DNA of 64,000 nucleotides from Roseitalea sp. MMSF_3546 (GTDB lineage Bacteria > Pseudomonadota > Alphaproteobacteria > Rhizobiales > Rhizobiaceae), in contig NZ_JASHKB010000001.1 in NCBI RefSeq assembly GCF_030732865.1, positions 1 through 64,000 on the forward strand, written 5' to 3'. The notes beneath the pieces are model-generated. The model did not search any database. It saw only the letters and a list, made by a program, of their open reading frames with translations, and had not been told where the DNA came from. Positions within the stretch are counted from its first letter, which is position 1; the number at the start of each line of letters is the position of its first letter. This document shows positions 18,883 through 27,715 of the stretch, piece after piece. A program made the position numbers and the translations under genes.

Positions 18883-19656
18883 ATGCGGCCGGTCAGCCGG
18901 CGTGAGTTCGCGCGTGGCATGGGCGCGGCGGCCCTGCTTGCCGGCATGCCCGCCATTGGCGCCCGCGCCGGCAGCGGCCCGACTGGCGTCGTCGAACTGT
19001 TTACCAGCCAGGGCTGCAGCTCGTGCCCGCCCGCCGATGCGGTGCTGCGCGATCTGGCCGCCGAACCGGACGTGCTCGCGCTGGGCTATCATGTCGACTA
19101 TTGGGACTATCTTGGCTGGAAGGACACGCTCGCCAGCCCCGAGAACACCGCCCGCCAGCGCGCCTATGCCCGGGCCCTGGGTAGTCGCGCCGTCTATACC
19201 CCGCAGGCGGTCGTCAATGGCCGCGACCATCTCAATGGCGGCAAGGGCAGCGCGATAAGGTCGATGCTGTCGCGCTTTGCCCGCGGCGGTCAGGGCCTCA
19301 CCGTGCCGGTGGCGATTCGCAGCGTCGGCGACAGGCTGGCGATCGCGGTGGGCGACGGCACCAAGCCGGCCGGCCACGACACCCATCTCACGCTCGTCTA
19401 TTTCAGCACAAGCACTCCGGTCCGGATCGAGCGCGGCGAGAATGCCGGCCGCACGGTCACCTATGCCAACGCGGTCCGCAGCATGCAGACGCTCGGCATG
19501 TGGGACGGCAAGGCGATGGAACTTCAACTGCCGGGTCAGAAGGTCGCCGACCACAAGGCCGACGGCTGCGCCGTGCTCGTGCAGGCGGTCACCGCCGATG
19601 GCCATCCCGGCCCGATCCTGGGTGCCGCAAATCTGACCGGGCTGACGGGCGCCTGA
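18883..19656 (+). CDS. DUF1223 thioredoxin-fold secreted protein
   Basis: A 257-residue protein of the DUF1223 family. A Tat-type signal (MRPVSRREFARGMGAAALLA) is followed by a thioredoxin-like segment, VVELFTSQGCSSCPPADAVL, with the family's C-S-S-C pair. YHVDYWDYLGWKD and YTPQAVVNGRDH are further family stretches. It is likely periplasmic with a redox or binding role; no reaction is established. I use the ATG at 18883 (AAAAGG about 8 bp upstream); an ATG at 18865 is in frame. It is divergent from sqdB. Confidence 0.88.
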   Translation: MRPVSRREFARGMGAAALLAGMPAIGARAGSGPTGVVELFTSQGCSSCPPADAVLRDLAAEPDVLALGYHVDYWDYLGWKDTLASPENTARQRAYARALGSRAVYTPQAVVNGRDHLNGGKGSAIRSMLSRFARGGQGLTVPVAIRSVGDRLAIAVGDGTKPAGHDTHLTLVYFSTSTPVRIERGENAGRTVTYANAVRSMQTLGMWDGKAMELQLPGQKVADHKADGCAVLVQAVTADGHPGPILGAANLTGLTGA

Positions 19657-20000
19657 ATCGTCCCGACGAAAACCGGATCCGCGCAGCATCGGGGCTGGGG
19701 GCAACAGAATTTCCGATGCATGCACGAATCCGGTCCGCTGTCGGCGGCGCGCGCAAGGGACGCCGTACCGAGCGTGCCGCGCCCGCCGTGCCGGGCTAGA
19801 GTGCGACGAACGCAGCGCCACCGATTGTCGGGGTGATCGGGGCGGCCATGTGGTCATTGTGCGGCGAAATCGCGACACGCCATCACGCTTGCGCAGACCG
19901 GTGACAGCAATGTGAATCGCCGGCCCCGATGCACCGCTGGCATGACCGATCGCCGCGATCGGCCAGGCGCACTTGCGCGGGCTTGCCAAAATCGGTCACC
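19657..20000. other. Gene-free stretch with a short perfect inverted repeat
   Basis: I see no convincing gene here. The only structure noticed is CCGATCG-CCG-CGATCGG at 19946-19962, a 17-bp perfect inverted repeat without a following T run, so it is not a terminator. It lies about 40-55 bp upstream of the likely start of the next gene and may be an operator or chance in GC-rich DNA. Confidence 0.4.
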
Positions 20001-20444
20001 ATGGGCATTTCGACGACAATCGAACGATGGAGGCAGGCCATTACGACCGGTTCTGATGATGAAAACGCGCGACAGCCGGCCCTTGGCGCGGAGGCGGGCA
20101 ATGTCGTTCCGCTCCGCCCGGCCCAGGCGCAGGGCCAGCCCGCCGAAGTGCGTTTCGACCGGCGCGAACTCGATCAGATCCTGCGTGTCTACAGCTTCAT
20201 GGTGGCCGGCGGGCAGTGGCGCGATTACGGCATCTCCCACCTGAAGGACCGCGCGGTGTTTTCGGTCTTCCGCCGCACCTCGGAAATGCCGCTCTACCGG
20301 ATCGAGAAGAACCCGCGCTCGGCGCGCAGGCAGGGCGCCTATTCGGTCCTCAATGCCTCGGGCATGGTGCTCAAGCGCGGCCACGAACTGGGCCAGGTTC
20401 TGAAGGTCTTCGACCGCCAGCTCCGCCTCGTGCAGTCGAACTGA
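20001..20444 (+). CDS. DUF2794 domain protein
   Basis: The conserved alphaproteobacterial family DUF2794 is clear in the last 90 residues: VRFDRRELDQILRVYSFMVA, GQWRDYGISHLKDRAVFSVF, and RRQGAYSVLNASGMVLKRGH. Function is unknown; it is a small soluble protein. The start is uncertain. The ATG at 20001 (147 residues) has no evident ribosome site, whereas an in-frame ATT at 20040 has GGAGG with a 6-bp spacer and would give 134 residues whose N-terminus fits the family length better. See the finding on the possible ATT start. Confidence 0.88.
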   Translation: MGISTTIERWRQAITTGSDDENARQPALGAEAGNVVPLRPAQAQGQPAEVRFDRRELDQILRVYSFMVAGGQWRDYGISHLKDRAVFSVFRRTSEMPLYRIEKNPRSARRQGAYSVLNASGMVLKRGHELGQVLKVFDRQLRLVQSN

Positions 20445-20462
20445 CCGGGCACCGCCCGAACG

Positions 20463-21032
20463 TCAGCGAGCCGGGTACAGCGTGCCCGGATAGCTGTGCG
20501 GGTCGGGATCGGTTGCACGGCCCTCGCCCAGCGGCCGGTGCATCATCACCGTGTCGAGCCAGCGCCCGTGCTTGAAGCCGGTTGCCGGCATGGTGCCGAT
20601 ATGGACGAAGCCGAGCCGCTCATGCATGCGAATCGAGGCCATGTGATCGGCGCCGCCGATGATCGCGACCATGCCGCGAAAACCGAGCTGCACGCACCGC
20701 TCGACGAGCTCGCGCGTCAGGGCCTGCCCGAGCTTTCGGCCCCGTGCCGACGGCGCGATGTAGACCGAGTTCTCCACCGTCCAACGGTAGGCCGGCCGGG
20801 TGTGGTACGGCCCGGCATAGGCGTAGCCGCCGACCGCGCCATCGGGCGCATCGGCACACAGATACGGATATCCCTTCGTAACGACGGCATCAAAGCGCCG
20901 CCGCATCTCGGCCTCGTCCGGCGGGTCGAGCTCGAAGCTCGCCGTGCCGTTGCGCACCGCTTCGCCGTAGATCGCGGTGATCGCCGGCACGTCGCCTCCG
21001 GTTGCATCCCTTATCGAAAACTGTGCGCTCAC
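20463..21032 (-). CDS. GNAT N-acetyltransferase, phosphinothricin/methionine-sulfone type
   Basis: A 189-residue GNAT enzyme resembling PAT/YncA-like acetyltransferases: FSIRDATGGDVPAITAIYGE at the start, TASFELDPPD, VENSVYIAPSARGRKLGQAL with the R-x-x-G-x-G acetyl-CoA loop, and HERLGFVHIGTM. The family acetylates amino-acid analogues such as phosphinothricin or methionine sulfoximine/sulfone; the actual substrate here is unknown. The GTG at 21032 is chosen because the homology begins there and AGGGGC lies upstream. It is convergent with the DUF2794 gene, 18 bp apart. Confidence 0.85.
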   Translation of the reverse strand: MSAQFSIRDATGGDVPAITAIYGEAVRNGTASFELDPPDEAEMRRRFDAVVTKGYPYLCADAPDGAVGGYAYAGPYHTRPAYRWTVENSVYIAPSARGRKLGQALTRELVERCVQLGFRGMVAIIGGADHMASIRMHERLGFVHIGTMPATGFKHGRWLDTVMMHRPLGEGRATDPDPHSYPGTLYPAR

Positions 21033-21079
21033 CGGCTCTGCCCCTGGTTTGTGCAGCGCACACAAGCAGAATCCCGGGC

Positions 21080-21108
21080 AAAAGAAAAGGGCGGCCGAAC
21101 GGCCGCCC
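21080..21108 (-). terminator. Rho-independent terminator after the BI-1 gene
   Basis: On the minus strand an 8-bp perfect GC stem (GGGCGGCC-GTTC-GGCCGCCC, 21108-21089) is followed by TTTTCTTTT. It begins about 25 bp after the BI-1 stop codon. This is a strong intrinsic terminator for that gene. Confidence 0.93.
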
Positions 21109-21132
21109 GAAACGCACCCGGTCCTGCTGCCC

Positions 21133-21912
21133 TTACTCGCGGTTGCCCAGGAAATAGAGCAGGAACTGGAACATGTTGATGAAGTCCAGATAGAGCGCCA
21201 GAGCGCCCATGATGGCCTTCTTCTCGGCCACGGCCGCGCCGTCGCCGACATAGTACATTTCCTTGATCTTCTGGGTGTCATAGGCCGTCAGGCCGGCGAA
21301 CACCAGAACACCGATCGCCGAGATGGCGAACTGCAGCGCCGAGGACTGCAGGAAGATGTTCACGATCATCGCCAGCAGCAGGCCGAACACGCCCATGATC
21401 AGGAACGAGCCCATGCCAGTAAGGTCGCGCTTGGTCGTGTAGCCGTAGAGCGACAGGGCACCGAACGCGGTCGCCGTGATGAAGAAGGTCTGCACGATCG
21501 ACGCCGATGTGTAGACCAGGAAGATCGACGACAGCGACAGGCCGATCAGGGCGGCGAACGCCCAGAACAGCGACTGTGCCGTCTGCGGCTTGATGTTCTC
21601 GATGCGGAAGCCCAGGAAGAACACCACCCCGAGCGGAGCCAGCATGATCACCCAGCGCAGCGGCGAGCCGTAGATCACGGCACCGAGCTGGGTGAGCATG
21701 GTTCCGTTGGGCAGCGTCGCCACGGCGGCTGCCGGATTGCCGGTCGTTGCGAGCATGACCGTGCCGGCGGCGAACATGGCCGTGATACCCATGGCGAGCG
21801 CCATGAGGTTGTAGACGCGGATCATGTAGGAGCGCAGGCCCTCATCGATGCTGGCGTCATAAGTGCGAGCGCCGACGCCTACGCGTGATTGAGCATTGCG
21901 AAGTTCAACCAT
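21133..21912 (-). CDS. Bax inhibitor-1/YccA family membrane protein
   Basis: A 259-residue inner-membrane protein with seven predicted helices, for example VYNLMALAMGITAMFAAGTV, WVIMLAPLGVVFFLG, FWAFAALIGLSLSSIFLVYT and MGSFLIMGVFGLLLAMIV. The C-terminal AYDTQKIKEMYYVGD carries the family's acidic pore region. Bacterial members are proposed pH-sensitive Ca2+ leak channels or stress proteins interacting with FtsH. The ATG at 21912 has AACGAGG upstream. The gene is single and ends in a strong terminator. Confidence 0.95.
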   Translation of the reverse strand: MVELRNAQSRVGVGARTYDASIDEGLRSYMIRVYNLMALAMGITAMFAAGTVMLATTGNPAAAVATLPNGTMLTQLGAVIYGSPLRWVIMLAPLGVVFFLGFRIENIKPQTAQSLFWAFAALIGLSLSSIFLVYTSASIVQTFFITATAFGALSLYGYTTKRDLTGMGSFLIMGVFGLLLAMIVNIFLQSSALQFAISAIGVLVFAGLTAYDTQKIKEMYYVGDGAAVAEKKAIMGALALYLDFINMFQFLLYFLGNRE

Positions 21913-22157
21913 TTCGTCCTCGTTAAGCCTTCTCGTCCCGTCGGGTGTCCGGACCAACGTGGATGAGGATTGAAGGGACCACGTGCCGAGGCGCCGCTGG
22001 CGGGACCCTCCAGCATGCCTGCGGGTAATATGAGGCGCCCCTGCAGGTTTTACAAGATTTTCCCGAGCCTGTCGGCAGTGCGCGGCGGCGGCAAAACCGC
22101 GCAAGACCGGGCGAAGTGGCCCGCCAGGGTCCTGCGTGGTTAACGAACGGTAAACCC

Positions 22158-24710
22158 TCAAAGATTGCGCAGCACGGGCGCCGCCTTCTGGCCCAGGACG
22201 CGCCAGGTGCCCAGAAGGCCGAAGCCGACGGTCAGCACCAGCGCCGCGATCACCGTCGCCAGCGCGATTTCCGGCCGGAAGCTCCAGCCCAGCTCCATGA
22301 TCCGCGTGACGACGAACCAGGCGGCCAGCCCGCCGGCAAGCAGCGCGAACAGCGCCGTCGCCAGCCCCAGGATCGCATATTCGGTCACGAAACTGCCGAT
22401 CAATGCCCTGCGCGTGGCGCCCAGCGTCTTGAGCACCACCGCGTCGTGGATGCGGCCGCGATTGCCCGCCGCCAGCGCCCCGGCCAGCACCAGCACCGAG
22501 GCGATCAGCGCCACCGCCGCGGCCGCGCGGATCGCGGTCGCCAACTGCCCGATCACCCGGTTGACCAGATCGATGGCGTCCTTGACGCGCACGCTGGTCA
22601 CCGACGGAAAGGCGCGCGTGACCGCCGAGAGGATCGCGCCCTCGCGCGCCGTCTCCTCCTCGGGCAGGGTGAGCGTCGCCAGCCAGGCATGCGGCGCGCC
22701 GGCGAATGTGTTGGGCGAGAAGACCATGACGAAATTGATCGCCAGCGACTCCCATTCCACCTGCCGCAGGCTGGCGATCGTTGCGGTGATGTTGCGGCCG
22801 AGCACATTGACCGTGACCGTGTCGCCAAGACCCAGCCCCAGTTCGCGCGCCTCCTCGGCCGAGAACGACACCAGCGGCGCGCCGTCATGATCGTCCGGCC
22901 ACCATTCGCCCTCGACGAGCGTGGAGTTTTCCGGCACCTGGTTCGCATAGGTCAGGCCGCGGTCGCCCTGCAGCACCCAGGCGCCCTCGGGCGGCAGGTC
23001 CATCTCGGCGACGTCCTGCCCGTTGAGCGCGACGATCCGCCCGCGCAGCATGGGCACGCGCACCAGCTTGCCCTCGTCGCCGGCCTCGGCCTCGATCAGT
23101 TCGGCGAAGTCGTCGACCACAGCGCTCTGGATGTCGACGAAGAAGAAATTCGGCGCCCGCTCGGGCAGGTTTCCGGCGATCTGCTGGCGCAGATTGGTGT
23201 CGATCAGCGCCAGCGCGACCAGCAGCGTCAGGCCGAGCCCGAGCGCGAGCACGACCGACGGTGTCAGCGCGCCGGGGCGGTGGATGTTGCCGATGGCGAG
23301 CCGCAATGAGGTGCCGCGCACGCCCCGGATGCGCCGCGCACCCGCCTGAAGGCCGACCGATACGAAGCGCAGCACCACGAAGGCGAACAGCACGCCGCCA
23401 AGAAACAGCGCCGCGATGGACCGCGCTTCGGCGTTCCATATGGCAAGCCCGGCCAGCAGCAGGCCGGCCGCCGCGGCGCCGGCGACATACAGCGGTCGCG
23501 GAAGGCGCGCCGCATCGATGGTCTGATTGCGAAACAGGTTGGAGGCCGGGATGTCCCGCGCCCGGCCAAGCGGGATCAGCGCGAAGACGAAGACCGTGAG
23601 CACCGAAAAGACCACGGCAAGCCCGAGCGCCCACGGATAGAGCCCGGTATCGGCTGGCAGCGGCACGATGCCCGCCAGCGCCGCCCTGGCGGCGAACGGC
23701 GCCAGCACCGCCAGCACCAGCCCGATGGCGATGCCGACCGCGGCGATCATCAGGATCTGGAACAGATAGATGAGCGTGACGGTGCCGCCCGGCGCGCCCA
23801 GGCATTTGAAGGTCGCGATCACGTCGCGCTTGGAATCGAGGAACGCGCGCACCGCATTGGCCACCCCGACGCCGCCCGTGACCAGCGCGGTCAGGCCGAC
23901 CAGCGTCAGGAACTGGGCGAAGCGCTCGACATTGGCGGCCAGCGCCGGCGCCGCATTGGCGCGCGTGCGCACCGACCAGCCCGCGTCGGGATGGGCCTCC
24001 TGCGCCGCTTCGACCGACGCCTCGAGCCGCGCCCCGGATGTTCCCGGCGCCATCCTGATCTTGTAGACATGCTCGATCAGGGCGCCGGGCTGGATCAGCC
24101 CCGACGCCTCGAGCCCTTCGACCGAAACGATCACGCGCGGCGCAAGGCCGATCCCGTCCGACAGCGCGTCCGGTTCGCTTTCGATGGTCGCGCGGATGGT
24201 GAACCGGCCGTCGCCGATCAGGATCGTGTCCCCCACCGCAATCCCCAGCCGCTCCAGGAGGATCGGCTGCGCGGCGGCGCCGAAGGCATCGTCGGTCTCG
24301 CGCCCCAGGTCGCCGATGCCGATCTGCGGCTCGGTCACCAGCGCGCCATAGAGCGGATAGAGGTGATCGACCGCCTTGACCTCGACCAGCGTCTGGTCGG
24401 ACTGGTCGGCGAGCCGCGCCATCGACCGCGTATTGACGCTGTGGGCGACGGTGCCCATCGCCGCGAGGGTGGCCATCTCCTCGGCCGTCGCGGTCCGGTG
24501 GATCAGCTGGAAGCGCGCATCGCCGCCCAGGATCGACTGGCCCTCGGACTGGATACCCTGCGTGATCGCCTGGCTGACCGCGTTGACCCCGCCAATCGCG
24601 GCCGTGCCCAGCGCGATACACGCCAGGAAGACATAGAACCCCGACAGACCGCCGCGCACCTCGCGCAGCGCGAAACGCAGCGAAAGCATGACCGATTGCA
24701 GCGCGCTCAT
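22158..24710 (-). CDS. ybbP: ABC exporter permease, YbbP-like (FtsX fold)
   Basis: An 850-residue permease with the FtsX/MacB topology duplicated: an N-terminal membrane helix (GFYVFLACIALGTAAIGGVN), a large periplasmic domain, membrane segments in the middle (FLTLVGLTALVTGGVGVANA), a second periplasmic part, and C-terminal helices (YAILGLATALFALLAGGLAA). It pairs with the YbbA-type ATPase; the genes overlap by 4 bp at the ATPase stop. tesA is divergent next door, and in E. coli tesA-ybbA-ybbP are likewise neighbours, suggesting a conserved link to lysophospholipid or lipoprotein export. That role is inference. Confidence 0.93.
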   Translation of the reverse strand: MSALQSVMLSLRFALREVRGGLSGFYVFLACIALGTAAIGGVNAVSQAITQGIQSEGQSILGGDARFQLIHRTATAEEMATLAAMGTVAHSVNTRSMARLADQSDQTLVEVKAVDHLYPLYGALVTEPQIGIGDLGRETDDAFGAAAQPILLERLGIAVGDTILIGDGRFTIRATIESEPDALSDGIGLAPRVIVSVEGLEASGLIQPGALIEHVYKIRMAPGTSGARLEASVEAAQEAHPDAGWSVRTRANAAPALAANVERFAQFLTLVGLTALVTGGVGVANAVRAFLDSKRDVIATFKCLGAPGGTVTLIYLFQILMIAAVGIAIGLVLAVLAPFAARAALAGIVPLPADTGLYPWALGLAVVFSVLTVFVFALIPLGRARDIPASNLFRNQTIDAARLPRPLYVAGAAAAGLLLAGLAIWNAEARSIAALFLGGVLFAFVVLRFVSVGLQAGARRIRGVRGTSLRLAIGNIHRPGALTPSVVLALGLGLTLLVALALIDTNLRQQIAGNLPERAPNFFFVDIQSAVVDDFAELIEAEAGDEGKLVRVPMLRGRIVALNGQDVAEMDLPPEGAWVLQGDRGLTYANQVPENSTLVEGEWWPDDHDGAPLVSFSAEEARELGLGLGDTVTVNVLGRNITATIASLRQVEWESLAINFVMVFSPNTFAGAPHAWLATLTLPEEETAREGAILSAVTRAFPSVTSVRVKDAIDLVNRVIGQLATAIRAAAAVALIASVLVLAGALAAGNRGRIHDAVVLKTLGATRRALIGSFVTEYAILGLATALFALLAGGLAAWFVVTRIMELGWSFRPEIALATVIAALVLTVGFGLLGTWRVLGQKAAPVLRNL

Positions 24711-25408
24711 TCGGCGGCGAGCCTTTCGGCGCCCGCATCGGCGAACACCTCGCCCGAGCGCACCCGCACCTGCCGGTCGCAGCGTTCGGCCAGCGTGCCG
24801 TCATGGGTGACGAGCACCAGCGTCGTGCCCCGCGCCTTCTGCGTGGCAAACACCAGATCGGCGATCTGCCCGCCCGTGTCCTGGTCGAGATTGCCGGTCG
24901 GCTCGTCGGCGATCAGGATTGCCGGTTCGGGCGCCAGCGCCCGCGCGATCGCGACGCGCTGCTGCTCGCCACCCGACAACTGGCCGGGATAATGCGTCAG
25001 CCGGTCGCCGAGCCCGACCGCCACGAGTTCGGCCCGCGCCTTGCCGAACGCGTCCGTCTCGCCGGCGAGTTCGAGCGGCACGGCGACGTTTTCGAGCGCC
25101 GTCATGTTGGCGATCAGGTGGAAGGACTGGAAGACGAAGCCGATATTGCGCCCGCGAAACTGGGCGATCGCATCCTCGCTCATCGCATCAAGCCGCGCGC
25201 CCGCCACGCCCACGGTGCCGCTGTCGGGCCGTTCGAGCCCGGCCAGCACCATCAAGAGCGTCGTCTTGCCCGATCCGGAGGGGCCGACGACGCCCACCGC
25301 CTCGCCGCGCCCGACCGAAAGGCTGACATTCTTGAGCACCTGCACGCTGCTGTGCGCCGAACCCAGCTTCAGATTGACGCGATCGAGGGCGATGACGGGT
25401 TCAGACAC
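24707..25408 (-). CDS. ybbA: ABC exporter ATP-binding protein, YbbA-like
   Basis: A 233-residue ATPase of the LolD/MacB subfamily: Walker A VVGPSGSGKTTLLMV, signature YPGQLSGGEQQRVAIARALA, Walker B AILIADEPTGNLD, and switch His in VLVTHDGTLAERC. It powers the YbbP-type permease encoded immediately downstream with an overlapping start. The gene is divergent from tesA with a 40-bp gap, so both promoters must lie within or close to that short region. Confidence 0.95.
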   Translation of the reverse strand: MSEPVIALDRVNLKLGSAHSSVQVLKNVSLSVGRGEAVGVVGPSGSGKTTLLMVLAGLERPDSGTVGVAGARLDAMSEDAIAQFRGRNIGFVFQSFHLIANMTALENVAVPLELAGETDAFGKARAELVAVGLGDRLTHYPGQLSGGEQQRVAIARALAPEPAILIADEPTGNLDQDTGGQIADLVFATQKARGTTLVLVTHDGTLAERCDRQVRVRSGEVFADAGAERLAAE

Positions 25409-25448
25409 GGGCAGACCAACCTATATTGCAGCGACGAGCCTTGCCTAA

Positions 25449-26108
25449 ATGGGAAAAGCACAGCGCATGTTCAATTCTGCCTTACGTATCCTGGTCGTCG
25501 CCGGTTTTGCCCTTGCCGCCGGCGCGCTGCCGCTGCGCGCCGAAACGATCGAGGGCGTTGCCTTCGGCGACAGCCTGATGGCCGGCTTCGAACTGCCGCC
25601 GGGCGCGGACTTTCCCGCCCGGCTCGAAGCCGCGCTGATCGACGAGGGCTATGACGTCGCCATCGCCAACGCGGCCGTGTCCGGTGACACCACGTCGGCG
25701 GGCCTCGCCCGGCTGGACTGGTCGGTGCCCGACGGGACAGATTTCGTCATCCTCGAACTGGGCGGCAACGACGCGCTGCGCGGCGTCGATCCGGCCATTG
25801 TCAGGGACAATCTCGATCGCATGATCACCCGGCTGAAGGCACGCGACATCGACGTCATCCTTGCCGGCATGATCGCGCCGCCCAATATGGGCGAGGATTA
25901 TGCCGCCCGCTTCAATCCGATCTACGCCGAATTGGCCGAAACCCATGACGTGCCGCTTGACCCGTTCTTTCTGGAGGGCGCGGCGACGGTGGAGGGCATG
26001 ATGCAGCCCGACGGCATTCATCCCACGCAGGCGGGCGTCGCCGTGATGGTCGAGCGTTTCCTGCCGATCATGCGCCGCTACCTGGATACGCGAGGGAACA
26101 AATCCTGA
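25449..26108 (+). CDS. tesA: Arylesterase / lysophospholipase TesA-like (SGNH hydrolase)
   Basis: A 219-residue periplasmic esterase with a Sec signal (ALRILVVAGFALAAGALPLR). The SGNH blocks are all present: FGDSLMAGFELP (Ser), the block with SGDTTSAG, LELGGNDALRG (Asn) and DGIHPTQAG (Asp, His). Relatives hydrolyse acyl esters, thioesters and lysophospholipids. It is divergent from ybbA-ybbP, the same association as in gammaproteobacteria. The start could instead be the internal ATG at 25467; the signal peptide is intact either way. Confidence 0.93.
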   Translation: MGKAQRMFNSALRILVVAGFALAAGALPLRAETIEGVAFGDSLMAGFELPPGADFPARLEAALIDEGYDVAIANAAVSGDTTSAGLARLDWSVPDGTDFVILELGGNDALRGVDPAIVRDNLDRMITRLKARDIDVILAGMIAPPNMGEDYAARFNPIYAELAETHDVPLDPFFLEGAATVEGMMQPDGIHPTQAGVAVMVERFLPIMRRYLDTRGNKS

Positions 26109-26236
26109 GCGTTTGTTGATCGCATGAGACGAAGCCGGCCTTGCGCTCCGCGCATTTGCGTGATTCGCTGACCAAAGGCGGGGTGATTTGCCGACGCGAC
26201 CGGCCCAGCCGCCGCCCGAAACGAGGGGGACTGACC

Positions 26237-26830
26237 ATGCCGCGCTTGTTTGCCGCACTCGAAATCCCTCACCATGCCGCAACAACCATGTCGATGCTGC
26301 GCGGGGGGCTGTCGGGCGCCCGCTGGATCGACATGGAAAGCTACCATCTGACCCTGCGGTTCATCGGTGACATCGAACACCACATGGCCGACGAGATCGC
26401 CCATGCGCTCGAACGGGTGCACCGGCGCCAGTTCATGCTCGGCTTTTCCGGACTCGGCGCCTTTGGCGGCAAGAAGCCGCACAGCCTGTTCGCCGTGCCG
26501 ACCGCCTCGCCGGACCTTTTCGAGCTGCAGGCCGAGATCGCGCGCATCTGCCGCCGCCTCGGCCTCGCACCGGATCCGCGCAAGTTTACCCCGCACGTCA
26601 CGCTGGCGCGCCTGCGCGGCACCTCGCCGGCGGCCGTGGCCAACTACATCTCGATCCGCGGCGGCTTTTACGTCCCGCCCTTCAAGATCGACCGCTTCGT
26701 GCTGATGTCATCGCGCGATTCGGTCGGCGGCGGACCCTACATCGCCGAGCAGACCTATCCGCTGGCGCCGGAGCGGATCGGCACCAGACGCCACGCCGAC
26801 CCACGCGGTTCGGCGGCGATGTCGCGATGA
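26237..26830 (+). CDS. thpR: RNA 2',3'-cyclic phosphodiesterase ThpR
   Basis: A 197-residue 2H phosphoesterase with both catalytic H-x-T motifs: SYHLTLRFIG near residue 37 and TPHVTLARL near residue 117. The family (LigT/ThpR) opens 2',3'-cyclic phosphates on RNA to 2'-phosphates. The N-terminal PRLFAALEIP is typical. A GAGGGGG ribosome site stands 7 bp before the ATG at 26237; the frame is open earlier without homology. The C-terminal 15 residues are a variable tail. Confidence 0.94.
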   Translation: MPRLFAALEIPHHAATTMSMLRGGLSGARWIDMESYHLTLRFIGDIEHHMADEIAHALERVHRRQFMLGFSGLGAFGGKKPHSLFAVPTASPDLFELQAEIARICRRLGLAPDPRKFTPHVTLARLRGTSPAAVANYISIRGGFYVPPFKIDRFVLMSSRDSVGGGPYIAEQTYPLAPERIGTRRHADPRGSAAMSR

Positions 26831-26860
26831 CGCCGGCGAACGGACAAGGGAGCCGATGCC

Positions 26861-27154
26861 ATGACCCGACCCTGCCTGACACGCACTGAAATCGAAAAGG
26901 CGCTCGCCGACCTCGGCGGCTGGTCGGTCGAGGATGGCGAGGCGGCGATCGTCCGACAGTTCCGCTTCGCCGATTTCGCCGAGGCCTTCGGTTTCATGGC
27001 GCGTTGCGCGCTGACCGCCGAAAAGCTCGATCATCACCCCGAATGGACCAATGTCTACAATCGCGTTTCGGTGCGCCTGACCACGCACGATTCGGGCGGC
27101 GTCACCGAGCTCGACGTCGCGCTCGCCACGGCCATGAACAAGGCGGCCGGCTGA
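26861..27154 (+). CDS. phhB: 4a-hydroxytetrahydrobiopterin dehydratase (PCD/DCoH)
   Basis: A 97-residue pterin-4a-carbinolamine dehydratase. It dehydrates the carbinolamine formed by aromatic amino-acid hydroxylases and is also proposed to aid molybdopterin metabolism. The hallmark [22 protein letters not shown]... is visible; its H-H-P-x-W holds the active-site histidines. [20 protein letters not shown] is the N-terminal family block. It sits 30 bp after thpR on the same strand. Confidence 0.95.
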   Translation: MTRPCLTRTEIEKALADLGGWSVEDGEAAIVRQFRFADFAEAFGFMARCALTAEKLDHHPEWTNVYNRVSVRLTTHDSGGVTELDVALATAMNKAAG

Positions 27155-27217
27155 CCACGCTGCCGGCGCGCGCTTGAAACCGGTGCACTTCGGAACCATG
27201 TCAGGCCGGATTGACGG

Positions 27218-27655
27218 ATGAGCGCCATGGACGAGGTCAAGATCGGCGAGATACTGGAGCCCGGCTCCGAGGACACGCAGTCGCGCCGCGAAAGGCGCGT
27301 GCGCAGCCGCTTCTGGCCCAAGGTCAAGCGCTATGCGCGGATGATCCCGTTCGTCGACGAGGTCGTTGCCGCCTATTTCTGCGCGCTCGATCCGCAAACG
27401 CCGCCGCGCGTGCGGGGCATCCTTCTGGCCGCGCTCGCCTATTTCATCCTGCCGCTCGATTCGATCCCCGACTTCATCATCGGCGTTGGCTTCGGCGACG
27501 ACATCGCCGTGCTGACCGCCGCCTTCGCTGCCGTGCGCGGCAACATCACCGAGGCGCACCGCGCCGCCGCCCGCCGTGCACTGGCCGAAGAGGACATCGA
27601 CACGGGCGAGGCGGAGGAAGGCCCGATCATCGACGGCGGGACGTCGCGGAGCTGA
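27218..27655 (+). CDS. YkvA family (DUF1232) membrane protein
   Basis: A 145-residue protein with the short DUF1232 core: ARMIPFVDEVVAAYFCALDP, then RGILLAALAYFILPLDSIPD, with the family's YFILPLDxIPDF signature. One membrane helix is likely, with charged flanks. Function is unknown. It is convergent with the sigma-factor gene and weakly linked to phhB upstream. Confidence 0.9.
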   Translation: MSAMDEVKIGEILEPGSEDTQSRRERRVRSRFWPKVKRYARMIPFVDEVVAAYFCALDPQTPPRVRGILLAALAYFILPLDSIPDFIIGVGFGDDIAVLTAAFAAVRGNITEAHRAAARRALAEEDIDTGEAEEGPIIDGGTSRS

Positions 27656-27715
27656 GCCGCCACGGCCCGCGATACCGCGCGCCGCAAGACCAACACGCCG
27701 GCAAAACCTGATGGA

